Shown piece after piece: positions 12,540-25,700 of a DNA stretch of 64,000 nucleotides (position 1 is the first letter of the stretch; each line of letters begins with the position of its first letter). Both the position numbers and the translations under genes were made by a program. This DNA is from Adenanthera pavonina (Eukaryota; Streptophyta; Magnoliopsida; Fabales; Fabaceae), in the NCBI GenBank assembly GCA_026686845.1, contig JAIVEN010000012.1:14758501-14822500 (forward strand), written 5' to 3'. The notes below the pieces were generated by a model, which was given only the letters and a program-made list of their open reading frames with translations, searched no databases and had not been told where the DNA came from.

Positions 12540-15500
12540 TTACAGTTCATTGGGATTTACCATACCTAATTCTCTCCTAATTTTGCAATGTCTATATTCT
12601 GATAGAGGCTTTGTCAAGATATCAGCAACTTGATCCTCTATTGGGATGTATTCTAGTTTGATTTCTCTGTTCAAAACATGATCCCTTATGAAGCAGTGCC
12701 TGACTTCAATATGTTTTGTCCTTGAATGCATGACAGGATTCTTTATGATGTCTATGGCACTTTGGTTATCACACATTATTGGTATATCCTTCATCTCAAC
12801 CTCTAGATCTTCAAGCTGCTGTTTCATCTAGATGATTTGAGCACAACAGCTTCCAACTATAACATATTTAGCATATGCTATAGATAAGGCCATACTATTT
12901 TGCTTCTTGCTAAATTATGAAACCAAGGATCCTCTAAGAAACTGCCATGTTCCACTTGTGCTTTTTCTGTCAGTTTTGGATCTTGTAAAGTCAGCATCAG
13001 TGTATCCTTTGAGATCTTCTCCATTTCCTTTTGGATACTAAAGAGCCATCTGTGATGTTCCAATGGGATATCTAAAGATATGTTTCACAGTAGTTGCATG
13101 AGTTTCTTTGGGACATGACTGGAACCTTGCACACATATAGACACTAAACATAATGCCAGGTCTGCTGGCAGTTAGGTATAGTAAAGATCCAATCATTCTT
13201 CTATACTAGGTTATGTCAAACATTTTTCATTTTTCATCCATATCCAGTTTGGTTATAGTAGCCATAGGTGTTCCCATTGGCTTGGCATTTTCCATCCTAA
13301 ACTTCTATAACAGTTTTTTCAGATACTTGGATTGTTTGAGAAAAATACCATCATCACACTGCTTGATTTGCAATCCAAGGAAGAAGTTGAGCTCACCCAT
13401 CATGGACATATTGAATTCTTCCTGCATTAGCTTAGAAAAATTCTTGCAAAGAGATTCAATAGTAGCACCAAATATAATATCATCAACATAGATTTGAACA
13501 ATAAGTAAATATTTATTTTCTTTCTTAGTGAATAAAGTTGTATCTACTTTTCCTCTATTGAACCCTTTTTTAGTTAGAAAATTACTTAATCTTTCATACC
13601 ATGCTCTAGGGGCTTGTTTTAAACTGTAAAGAGCTTTCTTCAGTTTATAAACATGATTTGATTTTGTAGAGTCCTCAGAACCTGGAGGTGGATCTACATA
13701 AACCTCTTCCATGATATATTCATTTAGAAAAGCACTCTTTACATCCATTTGATACAACAAAATATTTTTCATGCATGCATATGCTAACAGAATTCTAATT
13801 GCTTCTAGTCTAGCCACTGGAGCAAAGGTTTCTTCAAAATCAATACCTTCTTCTTGATTATATCCTTTTGCAACCAATCTAGCCTTATTTCTGATTATTG
13901 ATCCTGATTCATCAAGTTTATTTCTAAAAGCCCATTTGGTGCCAATGACAGGATGATTTTTGGGTCTAGGCACTGAATCCCAGACTTGATTTCTTTCAAA
14001 CTGGTTTCACTCTTCTTGCATAACCAAAATCTAGTATTCATTAGTTAAGGCTTCCTTAGTGCATTTAGGTTCAATTTGTGAGATGAAAGCACAATTAATC
14101 ATTTGATCCCTTAACTGTTTTCTAGTTTTAACTTTCTCTTGAACATTTCCTATCACTTGATCAATAGGATGATTCCTTTGATATCTCTAAGCCCTAGGGA
14201 GTTCTTGAGACATTTCTTCATTATTTTCATCTTCAAAATATCTCTCCTGAATATGTTCCTCTATGTTAATAGATTCAGATATTTTTGGAGGTTCAATTTT
14301 ACCTTCATCAGAAATACCTAACTTTTTAAGGTTTGAAATAATATTATCCTCATCAGTGACATGTTTGGAAATAGTTTCATTCTCAATAAATATTACATGT
14401 ACTGATTCTTCAACCAATTTAGACTTTTTATTAAAAACTATATATGCTTTACTCCTACTAGAATAGCCCAAAAATATACCTTCATCAGATTTGGCATCAA
14501 ACTTATCCAGATTCTCCTTTCAATTGTTGTGGATGAAGCATTTGCAGCCAAACACAAGTAGATGTGAGAGATTTGGTTTTCTTCCTTTGTACAGCTCATA
14601 AGGAGTCTTCCCAAGAATCGGTCTGATGTAGGCTCTATTTATGATGTAGCTTGCTGTGTTTACCGTATCAGCCTAGAAAACTTGAGAGATTTCCTTTTCA
14701 TTTAGCATTGCTCTAGCCATCTCTCCAATTGTTCTGTTCTTCCTCTCTACTACTCTGTTCTGTTGAGGAGTTCTTGGAGCTGAGAAGTTGTGATCAATTC
14801 CATGCTCATTACAATACTTCAGAAAGTATGAGTTCTCAAACTCTCCTCCATGATCTGACCTGATAGACATAATGGAAATACCCTTCTCATTTTGCACTTT
14901 CTTGGCTAAGGTTACAAATGCATTAAAGGTATCACTTTAAGAGGAAAGGAACAATGTCCATGTAAATCTAGAGTAATCATCCACAATTACAAGCACATAT
15001 AGATTTTCACCAATGCTTTTTACCCTAGATGGACCAATCAGATCCATATGCAGTAGTTCTAGTGGTCTAGTTGTGGTGACTACGTTTTTGGGCTTAAAAT
15101 AAGATTTAATTTGTTTTCCTCTTAGGCATGCATCACATTCTTTGTCTTTTTCAAAAGTGCTTTTTGGTAGGCTAGTGACTAACTCATTTTTAACCAGTTT
15201 TGAAAGCTGATTCATGTTAACATGAGCTAATCTTCTATGCCACAACCAACTATCATTATCCTGACTAATCAAGAAGACAAAATCTAAGGGAGGAAGTTCA
15301 TCAAGATCAATAGTATAGTAGTTACCATCCCTTTGAGCTTTGAGGATTACTTTGCGATCACTTTTTCTGATGACCAAGCAGAACTTTGAGTCAAACAGTA
15401 CCCAGTTTCCTTTGTCACATATCTAGCTCACACTTGGCAGATTGTGGTTGAGGCCAATCACAAATAGTACCTCTTCAATGGATGTTTCAGGATTCTTGCC

Positions 15501-17437
15501 TATAATGCCAATGCCAACTATTTTGCCATATTGATCACCTCCAAAGTCACCTTTCTTCCTTTCTTGTCTCTAAAGGTGATGAACTTCTCCTTGTCACCGG
15601 TCATGTGACTTGAGCAGGAATTGTCCATATGCCATTTATTACTCTTTCTAGCTTTGAGACAGACCTGCAAAACAAAGTTCACATTTTCCTTTTTAGTACC
15701 CAAATCTGCTTGGGTCCTTTTCTGTCAGTAGCCTTTTCCGTAGATACAAATGTACCTTTGGGAACCCATTTAACCTTCCTACCAAGTCCATTTTTCTTTA
15801 AAGCACATGAGCTAGAAATATACCCCTTATTGTTATAGAAGTAACAGATGGTAAAGGGACTACTGGATTGAGATGCAGGAAGAAAACAATGCAGATAATA
15901 TTTTTGTTTTGCATGCCTTGGTTGATCATAAGATTCAATATGCACAAAATGTCTCAAATATATATTCTGATTCTTTTTCCTAATTTTTTCTTTGACTGCA
16001 CAAGAATCATAGCTAAGTCCAGCCTTTTCCTGTGACATTCTTTGGCTTCCCATTAAAGCAAACAACATGTCTTTACCTTTAGTGAGCTTAGACATGCTTT
16101 TCACTAGATATTCATTGGTTTGTTTTAGTTCAATGCATGATTTGCAGCAAGCAGATTCAGCAATAGGTAGAGAAGCAATTTCAGAGATGTTGCATTGAGA
16201 TTCTAGTTTGTTAATCTTTTTCTTAGCTTGCTTCAATTCTTTAACAATCTTAACAAACTCATCATGCAGCTCATGAAATGCATCCAGTAATTCAGAATAG
16301 GAAGGTTCAGATTCATATACCTCATCTTCTTGATCACTGCTACATATGATTTCGGGTTCTTCAGAGGCAAGTGCCATGGGACAAATGTTGGTAATTTAAT
16401 CTTCATCATTTTCTTCTTCATATGAGCTGTTGCCCCATATTAATGAGATATAAGCTCTTTTCTTCTTGCCTTCGTCTGCAGCTTTCTTTTCTTTCTCTTG
16501 CTTCTTGAGGAATTATGGACAATCCCATTTGATGTCCCTACTTTTTGCACTCAAAGCAAGTGATAGCCTTTTTTACTTCCCTTTTGCTATCTTTAGCTGC
16601 TCTTTTCTTGAAGATTTTCTTGTTTCTCTTTTTACTATAGAATCTTCCAAATTTTTTGACCATCATAGCCAGAGTTTCTTCATCTAGCTCATCTCCATCG
16701 TCAGATCGTTCTTCTTTCTCCTCAGCAGCTTTTAGAGCAAGACCTTTCTTCTTTCTGTCTTGTCCAGCCTCCTTGAGAGCCTTCATTTTTCCTTCATACT
16801 CCTTGAGGCTGCCAAAAAGAGTTATGATAGAGACCATTGATTCTCCTTTGGCTTCCTCCATTGTTGTTACTTTGGGTTGCCATTCCTTAGAGAGAGCTTT
16901 GAGGATCTTTCTTACTTTTTCTATTTGAGTGTACTCCTTTCCCTGGCTCTTCAGTTGATTCACAATAAGGGTGAATCTCTTCTGTAGCTCTTTTACATTC
17001 TCTCCTTCAGCCATTCTGAAGCTTTCTTATTCACCTATACATGTATTCAGTTTAGTTTCCCAAACTCCAGTTGTTCCTTCATGAGCAATTAACAAGGTGT
17101 CTCACATTTCCTTGGCAGTGGAGTATTGTGAGACTCTGTAGAATTCATCTTGATTCAAAGTACTGACCAAGCAGTGTTTTGCCTTCAAGTTCAGCAAGAC
17201 TTTTTTTCTATCCTCCTTATTCTATTCAACTTCTGGCTCCTCTCTATACTTCCCATCATCTTCCAAAGCCATTGGGATAAAATCTCCCTTCTATATGACT
17301 GACCAGATGTCCAGATCAATTGACTGGAGATAGATTTGCATCCTCATCTTCCAGTAACCATAGTGTTCTTTACTGAAGCCAGGTGGTCTATTTGTGTTGT
17401 TACCTTCTGGTAGTATGCTTTCTCTAAAGCCAGCCAT
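12540..17437 (-). pseudogene. Copia gag-pol polyprotein (element A), broken
   Basis: Start chosen at ATG 17437 (MAGFRESILPEGNN), just after the primer binding site; the plus-strand relative starts the same way. Gag (17437-16540) has a lysine-rich C-terminal part and the start of a CCHC knuckle (CFECKK). Then come a Cys-rich second region (about 15850), a protease remnant, and integrase with its zinc part (WHRRLAHVN...CDACLRGK, about 15240-15110), D of HMDLIGP, D of SDHGGEF (about 14850) and E of VVERKNR. Reverse transcriptase (13973-13305) holds MDVKSAFLN and the catalytic IYVDDIIFG. RNase H ends with CDNQSAIDIIKN and ADILTKPLS; the frame stops at 12540. Many stops and frameshifts (for example after SIDLDIWSVI and within 13300-12830) rule out a functional polyprotein. 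Confidence 0.9.
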
Positions 17438-17478
17438 TTTAATTCCTGGACTGTGAAATCCTTTGATTGGGAATCCAG

Positions 17479-17490
17479 GCTCTGATACCA
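17479..17490 (-). other. Primer binding site of element A
   Basis: The minus strand reads TGGTATCAGAGC two bases after the 5' LTR end. It is complementary to the 3' end of plant initiator tRNA-Met, the usual primer for minus-strand DNA synthesis in these elements. Confidence 0.9.
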
Positions 17491-17492
17491 CT

Positions 17493-19150
17493 TCTTAGAT
17501 AAGTTGGCTTCCCAAGAGGGGGTGAATTAGGAAGATTGAAAATTTTCTACAAAATGTCAAGAGGGTGAAGGAAGGAAAGTATGATGGTAAAATAGAGTAT
17601 AAAAGAATAAGATGTAAAAGTATCAGTATGGAAGACAAAACTCATATATTTATCCTTGTTCGGTCTCTCCACTTGACCTACGTCCAGTCCCCAAGTCACC
17701 ACTTGAGATTTTCTACTATTCTGCAAGAATTCATTGGGCTTCTTACAAATGCCACAGTACAAAGATGATGCTCTGTTTCTAGAGCTCACTCTTTAACTTA
17801 ATGCACTCTTATTAAGTGCTTCCCCAATCCCTTGTGATATCCCCTCACAAGAAAATCTTTCTTCCAGATAAAGATAAGATTGTTTACAATAAATAAACTC
17901 TCTTAAATAGAGTGTATATGAAAATTGAAGTACAAATATTGAAGTGTGAGAGTAAGAGACTTTGAGTAGATGATTTGCCAGAGTTTCAGTATATACAAAA
18001 TTAAAATCATTACCCATAACTTCAAATGATGTTATATTTATAGATTTAGGTCTCAACTATACGTTAGAGACAAATCTATCCATTGGAAAAGTTATCCAAC
18101 GGTTACTCTTAAAAACTATCCATTAACCAACCGCATTTAATGCTTTTGACATTCTGAAATTCGAATTTTAGTTGGTCAATAGACAAATTTTGCAGAAATC
18201 GAAGGCTAAAGACTTCAACGTTGAATGCCCAAAGTTTGTCTGTCATGAAGTAAAGTTCAAATTTTGATATTTGAAAAATGTTTCTATGTTGTGACATATG
18301 ATTTTTCGAGTAGAAAGTTTTTTTGTTAAGTGTGAATAGTATTTTCAATTTTCTACAGTGCCTTCAAAATTTGAATTTTGGAACCCCAAAATTCGTCTAT
18401 TCATAGCTGGTTTTTAAGGCACAATAGTTCATATAATTTGAAATGTGAATTTTCAAAGCGCAAAGTTCGTCTGTCAAAGAGACCTTTTTTTAAACTTACT
18501 TCAAAATTCAAATTTATAAATATTGTTATTCATATGTCAATATATCATTGTAACAGACTCATAAGCTTAGTTTCAGAAATTTGAATTCTTATGTTCAAAG
18601 TTCGTCTGTCAGTGAGCAATTTTGAAATCCAATATAAACTTGATTTCAGATTAACTTTGACATAATTTCAGATGAATTTCTTTAGTTTTCATAAGTTACT
18701 TTTTGCCTGAAATTCAAATTTTTAAAATCCAAAGTTTGTCTGTTACTAAAAGCTCCTTTCAAACACTTACCAAATTTGAATTTTCTCAAGTCAAAATTTG
18801 TCTGTCAGAGAAGTTTCTTTTCAGACTTGTTTAGTTTCAATACGGAATTCGAATTTCCAAAGCCAAAGTTCGAATTTCCAAGATGACAGATCAGTATAAA
18901 AATTTTAAACTTCGTCTGTTGGTGGGCATTTTTCAAATATTCTATGTTTTGACATAGAATCAAGGTTTTAAAACATCTTTTCACCAAATCAAAGTCTTTT
19001 ACTCAAATCAAAACATTTCTAAACATCCTACATGAATCTTTGCATTGATTTCTCCAGGATTCCTTTACTTGAACCTTTTGTGCACCTTTGATATCTTTAT
19101 TCCAAGCTCTTGAAGGTTGGTTTGGAATCATCAAAACACTTGATTCAACA
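17493..19150 (-). repeat. 5' LTR of element A
   Basis: 1658 bp. On the element strand it runs from TGTTGAATCAAG to ATCTAAGA, the last bases carrying one change from the usual CTAACA. TATA sequence at 18033-18043 (minus). It carries the same array of CAGACGAA and AAATTCGAATTT-like words as the solo LTR at 4798-6460. Confidence 0.9.
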
Positions 19151-19350
19151 AATAAAAAAAGGAATATGTAATTGAATTTTTTTTTTACATCTGTTAATCA
19201 TAAAACATACATAATTGAAGAACTTGTTATGTCTGTTTTATCAAGAAAGACATAGAAAATATAGAACCTATGAAATTATTTACCAAAATGCCACTAATCA
19301 ACGTTATATGTCATTTTTTAACAAACATAAAAGAGTCATTTTGTAGTAGT
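19151..19350 (-). repeat. CACTA subterminal and terminal sequence
   Basis: About 200 bp ending TTTTGTAGTAGTG at 19350. It contains several inverted pairs based on ATGTCTGTTTT and AAAACATACAT, consistent with transposase-binding subterminal repeats. It resumes the sequence style seen at 9110-9198, on the other side of the Sirevirus insertion. Confidence 0.6.
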
Positions 19351-20293
19351 GATATCATTTCATATCATCGTATATCATATCATCATTTCCACTCAATCTA
19401 CCATATATCTCATAATGTCATGTGGTGATGCTCATGTCATATCATTATATAACCATCATCATCATCATGTGTCACAATGTCATGCATGCATCATGTCATG
19501 TCACATCAACATCATCTTCTCTAATCATCATCATAATCATCATACCCTATGTGTCTAGCTATGTGCATACTATGATATAAAGACAAACAATACACACATA
19601 CACATATTAATATTATGATATGAATGGAAACATGCATATATACATATATATACTAACATAATATACATATACAGTATAAACAATACAAACACCTGGTTAC
19701 CTCAGGTTGCCAATACCACACACACGCGATTCCATGAGCTTTTAGAGTTGTCCATCACACTCAAACCTCTTTTGGTCAACTAAAGAACCTTCACATTATC
19801 ATCAAACCCACAATTAATCCCATTTCATTCATTTTAATTGGTGGGATTTGGCCAAAACCAAAGATCCCAATATATACCCAAGAAAACCTAACTCAAAATT
19901 GAAGAAAATGGAGAGGGAGGAGTAAGGATCACTTACCAACACTTAATCCAGCTTCCATAGGCTAAAATAATCCCAGAGGCTGAAGATTACAAACCCTAGT
20001 AGAGCTTCCTCACTGCTTTCTCCATTTTCCTTTTCTCCCTTGCTTTTGGCTGACTGAAATGTTTCTGATTTAAACAAATCTGAGGCATGGTATTATGATA
20101 GTGGGTTAGTTTGCTACGGCGTGAGTGCCATTAAGTGGAAAAATTTTCAGAATCTGTACCTCACTTGTTGCGATAGCCATGCTCCTTGCCACGACATGGA
20201 GCTCATTTTTCTCTACTTTAATTATTTCCTCCGTCCTGGCCCTCCAATTCTACACACAATGTCAAAGATACTTGGTTAGCTAGGGACAATGTA
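19351..20293 (-). repeat. Tekay-type Gypsy LTR fragment
   Basis: Resembles the inner and terminal parts of the minus-strand Tekay LTRs at 52032-54051 and 60902-61859. Matching blocks are the ATG-rich CAT/ATC tract with ATGTCATGTGGTGATGCTCA, the GGTTACCTCAGGTTGCC block followed by CACACACACGCG, GAAGAAAATGGAGAGGGAGG, and a decayed end near CACACAATGTC. It starts abruptly next to the CACTA terminus. The simplest reading is that the CACTA element inserted into this LTR and the missing part lies beyond the left edge. Confidence 0.65.
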
Positions 20294-20664
20294 GTGACGG
20301 TTGTCACAAATCACCCAAGAGGAGGGTGGATTAGATGATGCAAGATTTTTGCTTTTTTGAAGTACAGTCCAATTTTCCCAAGTATTATAACAAAACAGGG
20401 ATGAATAGAGAGTAATGAAGTAGATAAATGAAATGGGGAGATGAAAGATCAGACACAAGCATTTATATCAGTTTCACTTAAACCACTTGGCCTATGTCCA
20501 GTCCCCAATTCACCATTTGAGATTTTCACTATATCACATAAGTTTGATCAGGGCAATTGTGAAGTCTTAATACATGCCACAAGTTTCAGTAGGCACTTGT
20601 TAAGCCACTTGCCTCATACCCTTATAAGATGTGTAATTTCCCTAGTGTTTTCCTACACTAAGAT

Positions 20665-22610
20665 TGTAACATCTTTCATGATATCTTTCTTGGCATTATG
20701 TTTAGAACTAGAGGAAACAGGATGAAGGAAGGCTCAAGTGGAGGAAAATTGAGCTCCAAGCCACGGCTTGAAGTAGGGCTGCCGCAGTGAGAAGACCTCC
20801 AAAATGAGGTTTTCGGTTGGAAGCATCAGCGTCGCAGCAAGAATTGAGATTTTTTATTAAATCCGGATCATTTTAGTCAGATAGATGATGGAGAAATGAA
20901 GGAGAAGCGAGGGAGCTCTGCTAGGGTTTGAAGATTTTGGCTATTAGGAGTGTTTTCCAATGTCTAAGAGCTTGGATTCAAGTTGGTAAGTGATTTCTAC
21001 TTCTCCTTTTCCATTTTCTTCGGTTAAAATTGAGGTTTTTCGGTTAAAAGTGGAGATTTCTGGTTTTGGCCAAAATCCACCAATTGAAATGGATGAAAAG
21101 GGGTTAAGGAAGTGTGCTTTAGTGTTCTTAATACTTAGGTGTGAGTTTTGAAGGGTTTATGCATGATTTGAGCTTATTGTTTGTATTATATTGTATGATG
21201 GTACACATGTTTGTGTATATATGCATGTTTCTTTCATACCATGACATTAATGTGTTTGTGTGTATTGTTTTCTACATATCATGGTATTCATATAGCTAAA
21301 TAATGATTATGATTATGATGAGGATTACACATGTGATAATGATATTGATATGATATGGTATAATGCATAGCATGACATTGTGATTATGATGATTATTATA
21401 TGATGATACATGAGCATCACCACACAGCATTATGAGATTATGATATATGGCAGATTGGGTAGTGATGATGTGATGACGATATAATATATGATAATATATA
21501 TGTGAGGGAGGATAAGGATGGAATATATATATATATATGTTAAGGAGCATAAGAATGGAATATATATATATGTTAGGGAGGATAAGGATGGGATCCCTGC
21601 GAAGGAGACATGTGTTCCATTCATTTCACATTGCATTCATGAATTGTAACAGATATATGTATATATATGTGTGTGTGTGGTTCTTCCTGGTTACCAAGAC
21701 ACTGTCTCATACCTCTCTCCCATGAACTAACCTTTCATATGACAATTCTGGTACTAGTTCGGAGAAGACAAGGGAGTAGCATCGGACATGGGAATACTAG
21801 GTCTATGTGGTCTATGTGTAATTCGGATAATATATCTTGTGCCAAGTAGGATAGAAGGTTTTGTAGTGAATGTATGACAAGGATAAGGATTGTTATGGAT
21901 GAATGTATGTATGGTTATATATGTGGAAATGTGTTATGTGTGTTATGTATGATGAAAGGTGGAATTGGACCTGGTTGGTGTGTTTTAGGGCCTGTAGCCT
22001 ATTTTGTCAAGTTAGGGTTCCAAGGGGTCAAATCTCAGAGGAGTAGTTCCTTTGAGGTGAAACCTCTTTGGATAAGTTAGTTTGAGGGTTTTGGACTTGT
22101 ATGAATGGTCTTTGAGTGACCTTTTGCCTTTGATGGCAATTGGAGGTTGTTGGTGGTAAATTTTGGTCAATAAGTGACCAAAATGGTGTCAAGAGTCTAT
22201 AATCTATATACGAAGTTAGATTGAGGTGAAGTTGGTGTCTATGGATAGATTGGGACTAGATTGACTTGTAGGAGTTGGAATCAAGTCAATCAGAGATTGG
22301 AGCATAAAGTTATACACATAGAAAGGTCACCCCAATGTATGAAGTTTGCTGGTATAAAAAACTAGCATAGGGAGCTTGGCGTCAGGTAGCGGGCCATGGC
22401 ACCATGAGATCTAATAGCATGGTAAGACAAGGCAGGTCTAAAGCCATAGGGGTACTGTAGCAACCGCAGCTGCTGCCCTAGCCCAGATTTTGATGTTCGT
22501 TTTCATTGTTCTAAAGTTTTCAGAAGTTGTTTTAAGATATTTGGATTGCGTTTGGTTGGTTTTTGAAGGCTTTAGTCAAGTCTAAAGGTGTTTAATGATA
22601 GGGTGTTACA
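20665..22610 (+). repeat. 5' LTR of Gypsy element C
   Basis: 1946 bp, TGTAACATC to GTGTTACA. Relative to the 3' LTR it lacks roughly 290 bp after TGAGCTTA (near 21176). It contains the ATG-rich ATGATGAT tract and TGTTAGGGAGGATAAGG repeats (about 21506-21590). Confidence 0.9.
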
Positions 22611-22613
22611 TTT

Positions 22614-22625
22614 TGGTATCAGAGC
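22614..22625 (+). other. Primer binding site of element C
   Basis: TGGTATCAGAGC three bases after the LTR; complementary to initiator tRNA-Met. Confidence 0.9.
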
Positions 22626-22755
22626 AATGGTTTTGGGCCATTGTTTCTACTTGAAGTACTACTTGGCATAATTTTAAATAAATAGTCTATATTCCCATAG
22701 CAATGCTAGTCCAAAACCATATAATTGAGTGTGTTATTGCCTGTGTATAGGTAAA

Positions 22756-25700
22756 ATGTCTCACAGAGGAAGACAGACTAACAATGATCTCATGCGGCAA
22801 ATGCATGAGATGTTGGCTGGCTTCAGTAATCAAGTAAATACTTAGGGGGAGACATTAAACAAGCTGCAAGAGTGAATGGATAGGCAGGAACAGGGAGATG
22901 TGAATGAAAAGGTTAGCATGTTTGTGGACTTGAATGCAGGAAAGAATGAGAATGAAAATATGGTGGTGCCTGGGAGAGCCCCAAGGGTTGGAGGGAGGGG
23001 TATCTTTTCACAGTTAAAGGACTTTTGGAAGTTCAATCCCCCGGCTTTTGAAGGTACCATGGATGTTTCCCAGGTTGAGAATTAGATAGAACAATTGGAG
23101 AACATCTTCAGCATGATAGATTGAACCTCAAAGCAAAGGGTGCAACTGGCAGAATTTAAGCTTGAAAAGAAAGCTAAGCATTGGTGAAAGAGTGTTCTCT
23201 CGAGTGTTGAAGTGATGAATTCTCCTATGAACTGGGAATAGTTAAAGGAATGGGTCTTTGCATACTATGTCCCTCTAGCCTTAATAATGCAAAAGGAGGC
23301 CGAGTTCCTAACTTCTTAGCAAGGGAATTTGTCAGCAGATGACTACATTGATCAGTTTCTAGACTTGGTGAAATATTTCACTTATCTGAATAATTACCCT
23401 AACGATAGGTGGATGGCTCAGAGGTTGTTTAAGGGAGCCCATCCAGAGATTAATGAGTGACTATCTGTGGTGGAGTTTGTGTCCCTTGAGGACTTGTGTA
23501 CAAAGATTTGTGCTCTATACAGATGGATAAAGGAGGCCGAAGAGCATAGAAGGAATTTCATGATTCGGGCTTTTCTCACCAAGGACCTATAGGAAGAATC
23601 AGTAAAGGAAGTGGTTTAGGTAGTGGTCATAGCGGTGGCAGTACAAGTTCTAGTCAAGGAAGAGGTCGTCATAATAAAGGCCGCCATGGTAGAGGTAGAG
23701 GTAGGTTTGGTTAGGATTAGTCCAACAAAGGTCGGTTTAGTAAAGGACCCTTTTATTAAGGAAGACTTGAACAAGGGAGTTCCAGCCAGAACGAGAATGC
23801 AGGAAGAGATTCAGCTCCATCCAAGTATGGGTCAGGTGGTGCATTAAATCCGTGCACATAATGTGGGTTTAGCTATGGTGACTGTCCATGCTTGATTTGT
23901 TATAATTGTAGGGGACCGGGTTATATGTTGTAGAATTGTTGGGAGCCAAGGCGTAATGATATGGCGAGGAGGCCCACGATGCCCAGACGAGTTTTTACCA
24001 TCACCCGACAGGAAATAGATGCAACACCTAATCTGATTAGAGGTAAACTTAAACTCAATGGTTACTCTATTCATGCTTTGTTCAACTTAAGTACATCACA
24101 TTCCTTCATTTCTTTTGACTGTGCTCGGAGATCAGGTACTGTGGCAATGGGGTTGCGGTTTAAGTTGTTAGTATCCACACCCATGAGAGTTTCAATAAGA
24201 ACTGCTCAAGCTTGTCTGAATTGTATGGTTCATTTTAAACACTAAAGCACTACTCTGGATCTAATCTGTTTGCGTTGGAAGAGATTGATGTGATAATTGG
24301 GATAGATTGGTTGGAGGCGAATAATGCCATTCTCAACTGTGCTGGAAAAACGGTGTCTTTGCCTATGAATATCCCTAGTGTCGAAGGAGATGAGAATGTC
24401 TGTTTGTTCTTTACCCAAGCTGACAAGTATCTGAAGAAAGGATGTCAAGGGTTTCTAGTTTTCTTCTCTATGAATGTGGATATAGAAGGAGGTGTCGAAA
24501 GATACCTGGTTGTGAATGAATACCCTAATGTGTTTCCAGAGGAGATTATCGATTTACCATCACCACGAGAACTGGAGTTTTCCATCGATTTGGTGCCCGG
24601 GAAAAGTCCTATTTCTAAGGCTCCATATCAAATGGCACCGTCTAAATTGAAGGAACTCAAGAAGTAGATTAAGGATTTGTTAAAAAGGGGTTTTATCAGA
24701 CCTAGTGTCTTGCCTTGGGGAGCTCCAGTATTGTTTGTTAAGAAGAAGGATAGTAACCTCAGATTATGCATTGATTACAGGAAATTGTACCTAGTGACAA
24801 TCAAGAATCAATATCCTTTGCCTAAGATTGAGGCTTGATTGATCAGTTGGCAGGTGCCTTCATATTCTCTAAAATCGATTTGAGGTTGGGATACCATCAA
24901 TTGCGAGTGCATGCTAAAGATGTACCTAGAACGAATTTTTGAACTCGATATGGTCATTATAAGTTTCTTGTGATGCCATTCGGGTTGATCAATGCCCTGG
25001 CAATCTTCATGGATTATATGAACAGGGTGTTTTGGCCATATTTGGATAAATTTGTAGTGGTGTTTATCAATGACATTTTGATTTACTCTAAGATTGAGGA
25101 AGAGCATGTGCTCTATCTTCGGATTGTGTTGCAAGTTTGCGGGATCACCAACTATATGCCAAGCTTAGTAAATATGAGTTTTGGCTACGGGAGGTGAAAT
25201 TTCTAGGTCATGTGATTTCTACAGAAGAAGTAGCAATAGACCTTAGTAAAGTTGAAGCGGTGTTAAATTAGGAGAGACTGCGATTAGTGACTGAAATTAA
25301 GAGTTTAATTTCTAGGATTGGCTGGATACTATCGAAGGTTCATTAAGGGATTCTCTTAGCTTGTTATGCCATTAACAAGACTCATCCATAAGGATCAATC
25401 TTTCATTTGGGATGACAGGTGTAAGAGAGCATTCCAAGAGTTGAAGGTTTGTTTGACGTCCACCCCAGTGCTCACTATCCCTAACCCATCAGAGCTATTC
25501 ACAGTTTACATAGACGCCTCTAAAAAAGGTCTAGCATGTGTTTTGATGCGGTAAGGTAAAGTTATGGCGTATGCTTCAAGGTAGTTATGGCCTCATGAGG
25601 AGAATTATTCTACTCATGACCTTAAGCTAGCGGCCATAGTATTTGCTTTGAAATTATTGAGGCATTATCTCTATGGCACTCAGTTCAAGGTGTTTAGTGA

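Larger units (their letters stand above)
9199..19150 (-). mobile_element. Copia Sirevirus-type retrotransposon (element A), internally deleted
   Basis: Minus-strand element bounded by TGTTAGATAAG (9199) and TTGATTCAACA (19150). The flanks are AATGA (9194-9198) and AATAA (19151-19155), a 5-bp target duplication with one mismatch. In element order it has a 5' LTR (19150-17493), a primer binding site for initiator tRNA-Met, gag and pol (17437-12540), a spacer, the remains of a third ORF (11542-10794) and a 3' LTR (10793-9199). The 3' LTR has lost its first ~70 bp together with the C-terminal part of ORF3. Stops and frameshifts are scattered through gag-pol. The third ORF and the TTGAGGGGGAG-type polypurine tract of its relative at 28841-39333 place it in the Sirevirus genus of Copia. 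Confidence 0.9.
1..19350 (-). mobile_element. CACTA (En/Spm-type) DNA transposon, partial, with nested insertions
   Basis: The element runs on the minus strand from its 5' end at 19350 past the left edge of the window. Seen: the plus strand at 19338-19350 reads TTTTGTAGTAGTG, the complement of a CACTACTACAAAA terminus; a TNP2-type transposase remnant at 1182-4360; and a second gene of Transposase_24 type at 96-1040. This gene order is the usual CACTA layout. Short sequences related to ATGTCTGTT, often in inverted pairs, lie at 9150-9190 and 19190-19330. They look like CACTA subterminal repeats that were one block before the Sirevirus at 9199-19150 split them. A Sirevirus solo LTR (4798-6460) is also inserted. 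The other end lies outside the window, so the terminal inverted repeats could not be compared. Confidence 0.75.

Noticed and set aside
19349..19558. His/Ile-rich open frame
   Set aside because: Translation of the CAT/ATC low-complexity tract of a Tekay LTR; similar frames occur at 21296-21550 and 42207-42440 for the same reason.
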